From: Pelodera strongyloides | Taxonomy: Eukaryota; Nematoda; Chromadorea; Rhabditida; Rhabditidae | Reading direction: 5' to 3' | Length of the DNA stretch: 64,000 nucleotides | Assembly (NCBI GenBank): GCA_036852015.1 | Contig: JAANDG010000573.1 | Coordinates: 29,948 to 93,947 of the forward strand | In this document: piece after piece, positions 60,501 to 64,000 of the stretch | Numbering within the stretch: position 1 is the stretch's first letter | How the letters are laid out: each line of letters starts with the position of its first letter | The notes under the pieces: model-generated | The model's input: only the letters and a program-made list of their open reading frames with translations | Databases searched by the model: none | Told to the model about the DNA's origin: nothing | Program-made: the position numbers and the translations under genes

Positions 60501-63197
60501 TCGTCAACATAGACTATATACTATTGTTAGTCTAACAATTGTACGCCATGTGTATTGTAATACTTTTGATTTATGGATTTCACATTATCATTATCTGTAA
60601 CCAGTCGGCTCACGCCGCCTGAGGCGACTTGGAAATATGTTGGTTTAGCATGGGCATACTTATATACAAACTTCAAACGTATCATAAGAAATTCACGTAA
60701 TAGAAAACAATTGCATGTGCATACTTCGATATTGAGCTGCGAGACTCTTTTTGCGAGACCCTTGTCGAAAATTTGCATTTCCGTAACGCACATCGGTATG
60801 CAAATTCGCTACAGTTACTCTTTTATATAATAAGATATTATTTATTTATTGGTTTTCTACATGATTTATTGGAATGCATTTAACTAAGGATTGGATTTCT
60901 ACGACTAACCTTTCTGAGTGTTCTTCCGTGTAGAACCTCCTTCACTTGAAACACCTTGCATCCGAATGCGGCCAGTTTTTTAGCTGTCTAGAAAAAGGTT
61001 GACAATGGGACGTCAAACCTTCATACGTCCCAGTAAGCCTTCACTGGCTCCAGGTTACTGTGATTCAAAGCTTACAATGAGCGTAAAGTTATCTTACCTG
61101 AATATACAACTTCTTCATTCCAATTTCACTCTCGTAAACCTGAGAGTGGAAAAGCTTTCTCTTGCGATCCTGAAGGAAAATGATATGGAGGGTAACTTGG
61201 ATACATGTATACGCGTACATTGAGGTATTGAGCGCAGCGGTGACAAGAGGGGGTCGCACCCAGCCGCGTAGTTTGCAAACTACGCGGATGGTGCCTTGGG
61301 GAACTCAACCGCGCAACGCACCCCTGGCCAAATGCGCAACGCACCCCCGCCAGCTGCGCATTTTACCAAGAAGAGGACGAACGTTGAGGACCGGAGAACG
61401 GATCCCTGGGTTTCTTTAACAATTTGAACACTTCAACTTACCCTGACCAACTTGAGTGTTCTTCGATCTCCTCGTAAGTCAACGGGCAGACACTGCGCCT
61501 GGAGTTCCTCACTCATCCGGGTCTCCTTGTTGGCAATACAGCTGCAACTACAAACAGATCATTGGCATCTACAACCATAAATACAGACTACATATATAAT
61601 ACAGACTACACACCGCAAAGTACAAATTACAAACTACACTTTTTCACGTGCACAGCAACAAATTACCCATAACACAAGCTAGAGCGAATTTTTTCATGCT
61701 CTTAGTTAGAATCTCTGTAGTCGATATCCTGCATTTCCAGGCTTGCGTGTGTTTTCCATTGTTGAGTATCGGTATAAATAAACATTTTGAAATTCCATCC
61801 CATTAAAAGCAGCAAAATTCGCATTCCGCATTTTTCTCTGAATTATTACCGTAACAAAGCGATGCGACGATTTGACGGATCGTCGGCAGGTTCTTTCCGT
61901 GACGTGTGCGTATTCTTACGGTTCGCCGCGTCATCTTGCCTAGAACGGGATACATATATTAAATGGAAATACCGGCCGGTTTTTGAAACCGTGGACAACT
62001 GAATTCCTACGTATTTATGCTAATTTGCTCGAATTTAGCTAGATTTTTTATTCTAATTTATGTTCATTTGCATAAGCTGCATAAGAAAGCTGGTCTACTC
62101 GATGTGCTTCGAAAAACTGCCGGTATTTCTTTAAAAGAAACATGCCAATGACCTCGAGCGAAGCTAGGTAATCTCTCGTCGACATGACTTGTAAGATACG
62201 ATGAAAACCTGACCCCAAAAATCGATCAAAAACCGAATTCATAAAATGTAGAGGAAACAACAATATATAAACTAGTAAGTCGTACTGTATGATATTTGTA
62301 GTAATATGAATTAATGTAGTTTGTGTGTGGATTATTTGGGACCATTGTTAGTAGGAACCGTTGTGAAGCACGTTCGCCTCAGGTAATCCTTTTGATTGCA
62401 TATATTTCGATGTATGTTTCAATAAACTATTTACATTTACGAGTCGCAAAACGAGGTGCAATCTTGTCTGAAAATAATAATAAATGCTAGTTACCTCGCT
62501 GACGCATCGGAAGCTCTCGGTGGCGTGCAGTATAGATTCTGATCCACCTCCCATGGCGTTACCATGATCTTTAGGGCGAGATCGCGAATTCTTCCTGAAT
62601 ATAATTCTTTATGAAATGCTAGATAAATAAATAAATAAATAAATCGTTTACGCTTCAAGAGCGTGCACCTTTATTCAAGGGAGTTCAAAGTATAATTTCA
62701 AGGTTTGCTTATGACATGTTCCGCAGAGGTCTGAGCAGTAGGCGACGAGTTCCAGATGAGAAATTGCTCGGCGTCTTCGGACTAGGACCGGGAGGGATCG
62801 CCCACGATTCCATCGCCGGGTGGTGGTTGACTGTGTTGACATTGTCACTTACAATTAGTGTTGATTTGGTTCATTATACACGCAAAGCTGTTAACACGAT
62901 ACTAATTCTCTGTATGTCGTTTCCACGACAAATTTCATCAGTGGAGGCTTAGGAGAAGGAAACCCGTTTAGAATGGCGACACTTTATGTGAGCGAAGTCC
63001 GTCTTCGCTAAAAAGGTTTCAAGAAACTCCGTAATCACTGCTCACTCACCAAACTGCCCTTTCAGTAAGTGTCGTCTAATTGTCTGCGTTCTCTTGTTGT
63101 GTGGCCATTGCTCTTCGACACAAAGTTGGATGGCTGCCAGATATGCTGCCTCCTCCTTGGGACATGGCAAACTGCCAGAAATAACTTGATCTTGAAC
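27154..63197 (-). CDS. PLCE1: Phospholipase C epsilon with N-terminal FERM-like and RasGEF domains, 58 exons, 5' end outside window
   Basis: Hydrolyses PIP2 to IP3 and diacylglycerol and links Ras/Rap signalling to PLC. Exons, 5' to 3': 63050-63197, 62495-62594, 61442-61541, 61098-61169, 60910-60987, 60321-60419, 59358-59430, 58896-59024, 58363-58505, 58081-58218, 57274-57379, 56196-56299, 55767-55888, 55095-55170, 54553-54680, 53884-53948, 51226-51335, 50158-50283, 49768-49867, 49314-49390, 48791-48847, 48299-48391, 48041-48124, 47708-47810, 46866-46906, 46330-46501, 45928-45981, 45375-45463, 42695-42807, 42106-42182, 41717-41810, 41038-41161, 39846-40022, 39567-39677, 39053-39166, 38587-38694, 37576-37691, 37118-37188, 36860-36951, 36296-36439, 35893-35937, 35231-35293, 34898-34999, 34357-34415, 33949-34060, 33436-33558, 33009-33121, 32607-32680, 31960-32078, 31432-31566, 31106-31206, 30665-30752, 30369-30488, 29398-29538, 28999-29095, 28544-28692, 28098-28160, 27154-27282. 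They sum to 5961 nt (1986 residues plus TAA). Boundaries are GT/AG with matching phase; 46866, 42106 and 35893 have weaker acceptors. Confidence 0.93.
27590..27775 (+). repeat. Retrotransposon 3'-end fragment, family L
   Basis: CACCCGGCGAGGGAATCATG, CCTAGCCCTAAGACGTCGAG ... AAGGGGAGCACGCACTTG. In the PLC epsilon intron above the last exon. Confidence 0.75.
27864..28079. mobile_element. Family B related copy with internal 19-bp tandem repeat
   Basis: Left arm TCCGGTTTTTGAAACGTATG, right arm GCGTTTCGAACAACGTCTTTAA. Inside, GCAGACTGCAGACCAAAT recurs about 2.5 times (27990-28046). Confidence 0.65.
28544..29538 (-). CDS. PLCE1: PLC epsilon exons 54-56: second Ras-association domain (RA2)
   Basis: Predicted residues 1795-1923. 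Exon 29398-29538 gives [20 protein letters not shown] and SSAKDIIKQ, aligned with FFVQVHDVSPEQPRTVIKA of vertebrates. Exon 28999-29095 gives [12 protein letters not shown]. Exon 28544-28692 gives [18 protein letters not shown] and FVLKRKR. RA2 is the domain that binds GTP-loaded Ras and Rap in mammals. The acceptor chosen for exon 29398-29538 (TTTTAAAG) is weak but keeps phase; a TTTAG nine bases downstream would break the frame. Confidence 0.9.
30369..31566 (-). CDS. PLCE1: PLC epsilon exons 50-53: first Ras-association domain (RA1)
   Basis: Predicted residues 1647-1794. Exon 31432-31566 gives [20 protein letters not shown] and [11 protein letters not shown], the ubiquitin-like strands and first helix. 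Exon 31106-31206 gives [10 protein letters not shown]. Exon 30665-30752 gives [16 protein letters not shown] and KFLLRRK, the last RA strands. Exon 30369-30488 is a Ser/Thr-rich linker. The acceptor of exon 31106-31206 is TATTTGAG, acceptable but not strong. In vertebrates RA1 does not bind Ras strongly. A 128-bp AC microsatellite starts directly below the donor of exon 31106-31206. Confidence 0.88.
30938..31082. repeat. AC microsatellite
   Basis: Nearly pure (CA)n with a few CC interruptions, in the RA1 intron 24 bp below the donor of exon 31106-31206. Confidence 0.97.
31960..34060 (-). CDS. PLCE1: PLC epsilon exons 45-49: end of Y box and C2 domain
   Basis: Predicted residues 1466-1646. 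Exon 33949-34060 begins [19 protein letters not shown] (the GYVLKP end of the barrel). Exon 33436-33558 gives [20 protein letters not shown], the first C2 strands. Exon 33009-33121 gives [20 protein letters not shown] and exon 32607-32680 gives [15 protein letters not shown], the conserved closing C2 block. Exon 31960-32078 gives ALFIRSRFE, then a Gln-rich linker. Exon 31960-32078 uses donor GTGGGT; the nearby GTGTGT would break the frame. Confidence 0.92.
32706..32812. repeat. CT microsatellite in C2 intron
   Basis: (TC)n, about 107 bp, almost uninterrupted, just above exon 32607-32680. Confidence 0.97.
33345..33402 (+). repeat. tRNA-like box B region
   Basis: GCGTTGGATTAGCACCC ... CAGGGTTCGAATCCGACC; partial tRNA-like sequence in the C2 intron, within 34 bp of exon 33436-33558. 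Confidence 0.45.
33646..33779. mobile_element. TTAA element with AGCGGTACGACACG ends (family H)
   Basis: TTAA-AGCGGTACGACACGTGG ... CTCAGTACCGCT-TTAA, 134 bp. Related pieces at 1230-1353, 3195-3215, 4434-4449, 6294-6360 and 35737-35755. Confidence 0.75.
34357..36439 (-). CDS. PLCE1: PLC epsilon exons 40-44: catalytic PLC Y box
   Basis: Predicted residues 1329-1466. Exon 36296-36439 gives [17 protein letters not shown], the start of Y. Exons 35893-35937 and 35231-35293 give [13 protein letters not shown] and [19 protein letters not shown], equivalent to the CYHISSLNEN..KRLCRR segment of vertebrates. Exon 34898-34999 gives [18 protein letters not shown] and VQMAALNFQ, the most conserved Y-box block; exon 34357-34415 gives [13 protein letters not shown]. 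The upstream limit of exon 35893 is uncertain: the best acceptor by pyrimidine tract (36029) gives an in-frame stop in the required frame or a frame clash with the next exon. The limit 35937 keeps phase. Confidence 0.9.
36860..37691 (-). CDS. PLCE1: PLC epsilon exons 37-39: X-Y linker with acidic stretch
   Basis: Predicted residues 1236-1328. Exon 37576-37691 begins [20 protein letters not shown], exon 37118-37188 gives [18 protein letters not shown], and exon 36860-36951 gives [16 protein letters not shown]. An acidic X-Y linker that blocks the active site is known in PLC enzymes, and the same place in vertebrate PLC epsilon has an E/D run. Phases are 0-2, 2-1, 1-0 and fit exactly. The exon beginning AATAAGAAA follows TTTTTTAG. 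Confidence 0.88.
37759..38198. mobile_element. TTAA palindromic element, family O, intact empty-site copy
   Basis: TTAA-AGGATCGCAGTCACTCC ... CTGCGATCCT-TTAA. Lies in the PLC epsilon intron just above exon 37576-37691. The internal TTAA at 37901-37904 is unoccupied. Confidence 0.9.
38408..38540. mobile_element. Family C palindromic element
   Basis: GAAGCCATATTCACCACTCA ... GGAGTGGTGAATATGGCCTC, ~130 bp; 46 bp from PLC epsilon exon 38587-38694. Confidence 0.88.
38587..40022 (-). CDS. PLCE1: PLC epsilon exons 33-36: catalytic PLC X box
   Basis: Predicted residues 1066-1235. This is the first half of the split TIM barrel. Both catalytic histidines are present, in [18 protein letters not shown] and [11 protein letters not shown]. 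The Ca2+ ligands are present: Asn in SSHN, Glu and Asp in VELDCWDG, and Glu in LSIENHCS. Further conserved elements are [16 protein letters not shown] and the barrel strand KILIK. All four exons start and end in phase 0 (59, 37, 38 and 36 codons). The protein should be an active PI-specific phospholipase C. Confidence 0.96.
39281..39416. mobile_element. Family C palindromic element, opposite orientation
   Basis: AGAGGCCATATTTATCACTCC ends with the AAAGACGGGTGAAATCCCCA arm, inverse to 38408-38540. Confidence 0.85.
40325..40450 (+). repeat. Retrotransposon 3'-end fragment, family L, diverged
   Basis: GTGCTCAGGACCTCTGCGAAACAAGTCATA and an AATAAAAG end. Confidence 0.55.
40541..40926. mobile_element. 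TTAA palindromic element, family D
   Basis: TTAA-AGGGACAGGCCCATCAAA ... GACGGGCCTGTCCCT-TTAA; arms share 'atatatacaaaccaaatttc' and 'tgtataccataaa'. Confidence 0.9.
40972..41040 (-). repeat. tRNA-like sequence abutting a splice donor
   Basis: Minus strand: TGGTCTAGTGGTTA (box A) and GCAGGTTCGATTCCA (box B). It begins at the donor of PLC epsilon exon 41038-41161 (ATG|GTATGG). Stems pair poorly. Confidence 0.6.
41038..42807 (-). CDS. PLCE1: PLC epsilon exons 29-32: EF-hand region
   Basis: Predicted residues 930-1065. Exon 42695-42807 gives [19 protein letters not shown], aligned with FVEFVELFKSFSVRSRKDL of vertebrates. Exon 42106-42182 is an open 25-codon linker whose acceptor has a poor pyrimidine tract. 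Exon 41717-41810 gives [17 protein letters not shown] and [10 protein letters not shown]. Exon 41038-41161 gives [15 protein letters not shown] and [10 protein letters not shown]. No canonical Ca2+-loading DxDxDG loop is visible, as usual for PLC EF-hands. Vertebrate proteins have roughly 15 further residues before the next exon (GFVRYL); I found no convincing exon for them, but the flanking phases allow a direct join. Confidence 0.85.
42852..43012. mobile_element. Family B palindromic element, eroded
   Basis: AGATACCGGTCGGCTTTTGAAAC ends against GATGCGTTTCAAAAACC; outer ends lost. 45 bp from PLC epsilon exon 42695-42807. Confidence 0.78.
43850..44255. mobile_element. TTAA palindromic element, family A
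   Basis: Same ends as 25736-26151. In the long PLC epsilon intron between exons 42695-42807 and 45375-45463. Confidence 0.9.
44280..44454. mobile_element. TTAA palindromic element, family B
   Basis: TTAA-AGCGGAATACCGGCCGG ... CCGGCCGGTATTTTGCT-TTAA, 175 bp. Shares its right TTAA with the left TTAA of the family A copy at 44451. Confidence 0.92.
44451..44868. mobile_element. TTAA palindromic element, family A, abutting a family B copy
   Basis: Ends as for family A; the left TTAA is also the right TTAA of 44280-44454, so one element inserted in the other's target duplication. Confidence 0.92.
45147..45178. mobile_element. Family B element, 5' fragment
   Basis: TTAA-AGCGGTATAACGGCCGGC then unrelated sequence. 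Confidence 0.7.
45375..46906 (-). CDS. PLCE1: PLC epsilon exons 25-28: Ser/Pro/Arg-rich linker
   Basis: Predicted residues 811-929. Low-complexity linker between the PH-like and EF-hand regions. Exon 46866-46906 gives [13 protein letters not shown] (weak polypyrimidine tract, phase fits). Exon 46330-46501 gives a Pro/Ser-rich stretch ending [17 protein letters not shown]. Exon 45928-45981 gives [17 protein letters not shown], almost a repeat of the previous exon's end. Exon 45375-45463 gives [13 protein letters not shown]. The RSRTPTS repeats look like phosphorylation-prone linker sites (inference). Vertebrate PLC epsilon has a Ser-rich linker at the same place. Confidence 0.78.
46050..46096. 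repeat. (CCTAAG)n / TTAGGC hexamer array
   Basis: About seven AAGCCT units with one GACT variant. Shorter runs at 35381-35396, 37214-37236 and 49648-49676. Confidence 0.9.
47368..47545. mobile_element. Family B subtype, diverged copy
   Basis: GCCGGCTTTTGAAACGTATTTCGG, CTGCGTTCCCATATG and TTGCATGCAAAT as in 49417-49596; right arm degenerate. Confidence 0.6.
47708..51335 (-). CDS. PLCE1: PLC epsilon exons 17-24: PH-like domain and following linker
   Basis: Predicted residues 561-810. Exon 51226-51335 ends LQRLQHGTT and joins [18 protein letters not shown] of 50158-50283, aligning with the QGATVIHYD segment of vertebrate PLC epsilon. Later exons give [56 protein letters not shown] and [14 protein letters not shown], the last strands and C-terminal helix of the PH fold. 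The last exon gives [18 protein letters not shown], matching the AVELFGGRRW region. Exon 48791-48847 has only 19 codons. Exon 51226-51335 lies between two TTAA-type palindromic elements whose ends are 11 bp from its donor and 18 bp from its acceptor. Lipid binding is not evident from the sequence. Confidence 0.88.
48518..48553. repeat. TA microsatellite
   Basis: (TA)17 in a PH-region intron. Confidence 0.95.
48598..48725. repeat. Tandem AGTGTCAAGTTGTG(TC)-type repeat
   Basis: Imperfect 15-45 bp units of GTGTCAAGTTGTG / CAACAGCAAT; intronic. Confidence 0.8.
48900..49081. mobile_element. TTAA palindromic element, family B
   Basis: TTAA-AGCGAAATACTGGCCGG ... CCGGCCGGCATTTCGCT-TTAA; 52 bp from the acceptor of exon 48791-48847. 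Confidence 0.92.
49417..49596. mobile_element. TTAA palindromic element, family B subtype (GCGGCATAACAGCCGG)
   Basis: TTAA-AGCGGCATAACAGCCGG with inner CGTATGTTGGACAACTGCG; ends near TATCGTT-TTAA; 26 bp from the acceptor of exon 49314-49390. Confidence 0.85.
50301..50718. mobile_element. TTAA palindromic element, family A, 17 bp from a splice acceptor
   Basis: TTAA-AGGGTCAGGCCCATTTC ... GACCCT-TTAA. The left end lies 17 bp from PLC epsilon exon 50158-50283, so the branch-point region of that acceptor lies in or at the element. Confidence 0.92.
50770..51214. mobile_element. TTAA palindromic element, family B, split by a nested element
   Basis: TTAA-AGCTAAATACCGGTCGG ... GTTTCAAAAACCGTCCGCTG ... 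TTAA. Its right end is 11 bp from the donor of PLC epsilon exon 51226-51335. A second TTAA element (50822-51091) sits inside. Confidence 0.88.
50822..51091. mobile_element. TTAA element nested in family B copy
   Basis: TTAA-AGGGATAGGTTCACC ... TGAACCTTTCCCT-TTAA, inserted in the left arm of the element at 50770-51214. Confidence 0.85.
51354..53815. mobile_element. Family B element split by a 2.3-kb insertion
   Basis: The left arm (51354-51420: TTAA-AGCGAAATATCTGCCGG to CGTATTTAT) resumes at about 53734 (GCAAAGTTTCTGGAATTTAGC to TGTACTCGAAG). The segment between is foreign to the family. Its left TTAA is 18 bp from the acceptor of exon 51226-51335. Confidence 0.8.
51421..53733. mobile_element. 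2.3-kb unclassified insertion with internal inverted repeats and (TTATG)n end
   Basis: Contains an inverted pair: 51607-51680 (ACCTTTCGCTGGCGTGCGGT ... AGCACGCGTGCAG) and 53580-53648 (CACGCGTGCTTC ... GCACGCCAGCGAAGCGTGACC). The right end is AATAAATG followed by four TTATG units. No transposase or reverse transcriptase frame is visible in the interior. It may be a non-autonomous DNA transposon within, or a retroposed sequence. Confidence 0.6.
53884..58505 (-). CDS. PLCE1: PLC epsilon exons 9-16: RasGEF (CDC25) domain
   Basis: Predicted residues 267-560. In vertebrate PLC epsilon this domain acts as a guanine nucleotide exchange factor, chiefly for Rap1. Visible: [17 protein letters not shown] then [17 protein letters not shown] (N-terminal part), [19 protein letters not shown] with the following Arg-rich helix and VETCWNI (start of the catalytic core), [18 protein letters not shown] (the conserved NFN..L.G..S motif), [18 protein letters not shown] (the P.VP..G.FL motif, with Ile for Val) and a closing FHRHSRN. 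The catalytic core is collinear with CDC25 domains, so exchange activity is plausible. The 3' donor of exon 54553-54680 is followed by three tandem copies of the same exon-intron boundary. Exon 55767-55888 uses acceptor TATTTAG. Confidence 0.9.
54009..54143. mobile_element. Family C palindromic element
   Basis: GAGGCCATATTCACCACTCA ... GGAGTGGTGAATATGGCCTC; 60 bp above exon 53884-53948. Short CCCGGGAAAAAGGG-type repeats lie on both sides. Confidence 0.88.
54297..54580 (-). repeat. Three ~95-bp tandem units copying an exon-intron boundary
   Basis: Units share GATTGTTTTGGTAAATCTGAC, (C/G)GTGCCGGTGAAA and GTTTAGTATTAAAATA. The unit nearest the exon contains the real 3' end of PLC epsilon exon 54553-54680 (TTTCACCGGCACAG|GTCAGAT); the two others carry CACCGGCACGG|GTCAGAT. 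Confidence 0.9.
54827..54986. mobile_element. Palindromic element related to family I
   Basis: TTAA-AGCAGGATTG ... CAATACTGCTTTG with inner TTTGCATATGATACGCAT/ATACGTATCATATG arms. Sits in the PLC epsilon intron above exon 54553-54680. Confidence 0.75.
55191..55367. mobile_element. Family B subtype palindromic element next to RasGEF exon
   Basis: AAAGCTATATACCGGCCGG ... ACAGGCTGTTATACGGCT-TTAA; 20 bp from the acceptor of exon 55095-55170. Confidence 0.85.
55553..55640 (+). repeat. tRNA-like sequence
   Basis: Box A-like GCAGTGTATAAGTCGCTGT and box B ATCGGTTCGACTCCTACC; likely a SINE head. Confidence 0.5.
57415..57600 (-). repeat. SINE body copy
   Basis: Shares CCGAATCCGCAGAAACG, GGGTCCAGTTC and CCTTTAAACTT(T)CCGGAGGCC with 5510-5640, plus a segment absent there; no tRNA-like head retained. 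Confidence 0.75.
58896..63197 (-). CDS. PLCE1: PLC epsilon exons 1-8: FERM-like F2 and F3 lobes
   Basis: Predicted residues 1-266. Exon 63050-63197 reads [20 protein letters not shown], the typical start of a FERM F2 lobe (QVRDDILSGRLPC-like, then a helix rich in Ala). Exons 61098-61169 and 60910-60987 give KKLYIQ then [17 protein letters not shown], matching the talin-type F2-F3 junction. Exon 60321-60419 gives [18 protein letters not shown] and exon 59358-59430 gives [18 protein letters not shown], matching F3 beta strands. Exon 58896-59024 gives [18 protein letters not shown], the closing F3 helix, then a Ser-rich tail. The last exon ends with one base (T) and the RasGEF-side exon 58363-58505 starts with two, so reading continues without a break. 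The exon at 63050 may extend upstream (in-frame to about 63290). The lobe assignment is by pattern only. Confidence 0.82.
59705..60121. mobile_element. TTAA palindromic element, family A
   Basis: Same ends as other family A copies; in the intron between FERM-like exons 60321-60419 and 59358-59430. Confidence 0.92.
60594..60838. repeat. Repeat with CGCCTGAGGCGACTT and TTTATATAATAAGAT ends
   Basis: Shorter relative of 13720-14360, in a FERM-like intron. Confidence 0.6.
61959..62134. mobile_element. TTAA palindromic element, family B
   Basis: TTAA-ATGGAAATACCGGCCGG ... CTGCCGGTATTTCT-TTAA, in the intron between exons 62495-62594 and 61442-61541. Confidence 0.88.
62638..62845 (-). repeat. Retrotransposon 3'-end fragment, family L, longest
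   Basis: Begins at (AAATA)n and TTTACGCTTCAAGAGCGTGC and runs to GATTCCATCGCCGGGTGGTGG. Confidence 0.75.
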
Positions 63198-63511
63198 CTG
63201 TAATGCATATTTTTGTAATGAATAAGCCGCTAATGCGCGACGCAGAAAAATGAAAATACTAAAATGGTCATACATAATTGTCGCCGCACGACCCATCTGA
63301 AGCTGATTATGAAACATTTCCTGATAGCTCCTTCTCACCAATTGTGTGCAGTATACTGTATACGAATAAAAAAATATACACATTTTAGTAATCTACTTTC
63401 TCGGAAGTAGATCGGTACAATTTCTTGCTACTATTGATATGCACATAGAACATTATTGGTTTACTGCTCAAAGGGACAAAAAATTGGGAAAACAAGCTTG
63501 ATTCGGCCTAC

Positions 63512-63611
63512 ATCAAGATACTCGTCGTTGATTTGCTCGTGTTGGTTTTCCGAACCAATCGCGTCCGACTGATCGATATTTGCGGTGACAACGTGGATAA
63601 TGTCAGCACAC
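63512..63611 (-). CDS. Candidate exon upstream of PLC epsilon exon 1 (possible FERM F1 lobe)
   Basis: A 100-base stretch follows a good acceptor (CACTTTCAG) and ends before GTAGGC. It is open for 33 codons (CADIIHVVTANIDQSDAIG...) and ends in phase 0, matching the phase-0 start of the F2 exon at 63197. The content would suit part of an ubiquitin-like F1 lobe but I cannot align it firmly. It could also be chance. Confidence 0.4.
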
Positions 63612-63975
63612 CTGAAAGTGAGCACTCAAAATTGGTCTTCATGTCTCTCTATCCCTTTCTCATCTACTTTACATCTTTATTTCACTGTCTATTATGCCTA
63701 CCGACATCGCACTGATCCAACGGTGGCAAACGGCAAAACACTCTTATGCGAAGGGGCCAAACGGGATTATTATATATGGTATATTCATGTTAATTTATTC
63801 ACTTATGTTTTTTTCAGTTTGTTTCCTCTATTATTTGTAGGTGCTCCAGTATTTGTTGTTACTTACGGTAGGCGAGTAAGGATTTTAGTTCATTCGCTTT
63901 TCGAGTGAGCTATCTTTCGGTAATTGTTTTCAATTTTATGAGCAATTCTATGCCAATTTAGTGCCCTTATTTTAT
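63612..63975. other. Upstream flank of the visible PLC epsilon exons
   Basis: No further exon recognised on either strand up to the family B fragment at the window end. Confidence 0.45.
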
Positions 63976-64000
63976 TTAAAGCTAAATATCGGCCGATTTT
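63976..64000. mobile_element. Family B element cut by window end
   Basis: TTAA-AGCTAAATATCGGCCGATTTT, the left end only. Confidence 0.75.

Overview
This is a piece of an animal (metazoan) nuclear genome. It has short exons with GT..AG introns, long AT-rich introns full of interspersed repeats, tRNA-derived elements, and microsatellites (GA/CT, AC, TA, poly-A). Nothing prokaryotic is present. The lineage cannot be fixed from the sequence; a repeat-rich, probably marine invertebrate is my best guess.

Layout. (1) 2578-7460, minus strand: a complete 11-exon class III alcohol dehydrogenase / S-(hydroxymethyl)glutathione dehydrogenase (ADH5-like, 380 residues). (2) 7.5-26.6 kb: a repeat-dominated zone. 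It holds a duplicated cassette (10.84-13.35 kb and 21.15-25.50 kb) with a decayed adenovirus-type cysteine protease of Polinton/Maverick type and a 209-residue ORF of unknown function. It also holds a protein-primed family B DNA polymerase fragment (15.65-16.11 kb), a 1.1-1.3 kb repeat present two to three times, and large palindromes. The last exons of an unidentified gene lie on the minus strand at 13.33-14.78 kb. (3) 27154-63197 and probably beyond, minus strand: phospholipase C epsilon (PLCE1-like), for which I could place 58 exons. Their phases join at every proposed boundary and give 1986 codons plus a stop; two or three acceptors are weak or ambiguous.

The predicted PLC epsilon order is FERM-like lobes, RasGEF (CDC25), PH-like region, Ser/Pro-rich linker, EF-hand region, PLC X box, acidic linker, PLC Y box, C2, RA1, RA2. 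The FERM-like module is phase-continuous with the RasGEF exons and is not a domain I know from vertebrate PLCE1.

Introns and spacers are loaded with short palindromic elements bounded by TTAA. There are at least eight families, several nested in one another, and paired empty/filled sites within the window show TTAA target duplication directly. Many sit within 10-30 bp of exon edges; one PH-domain exon is flanked by such elements on both sides.
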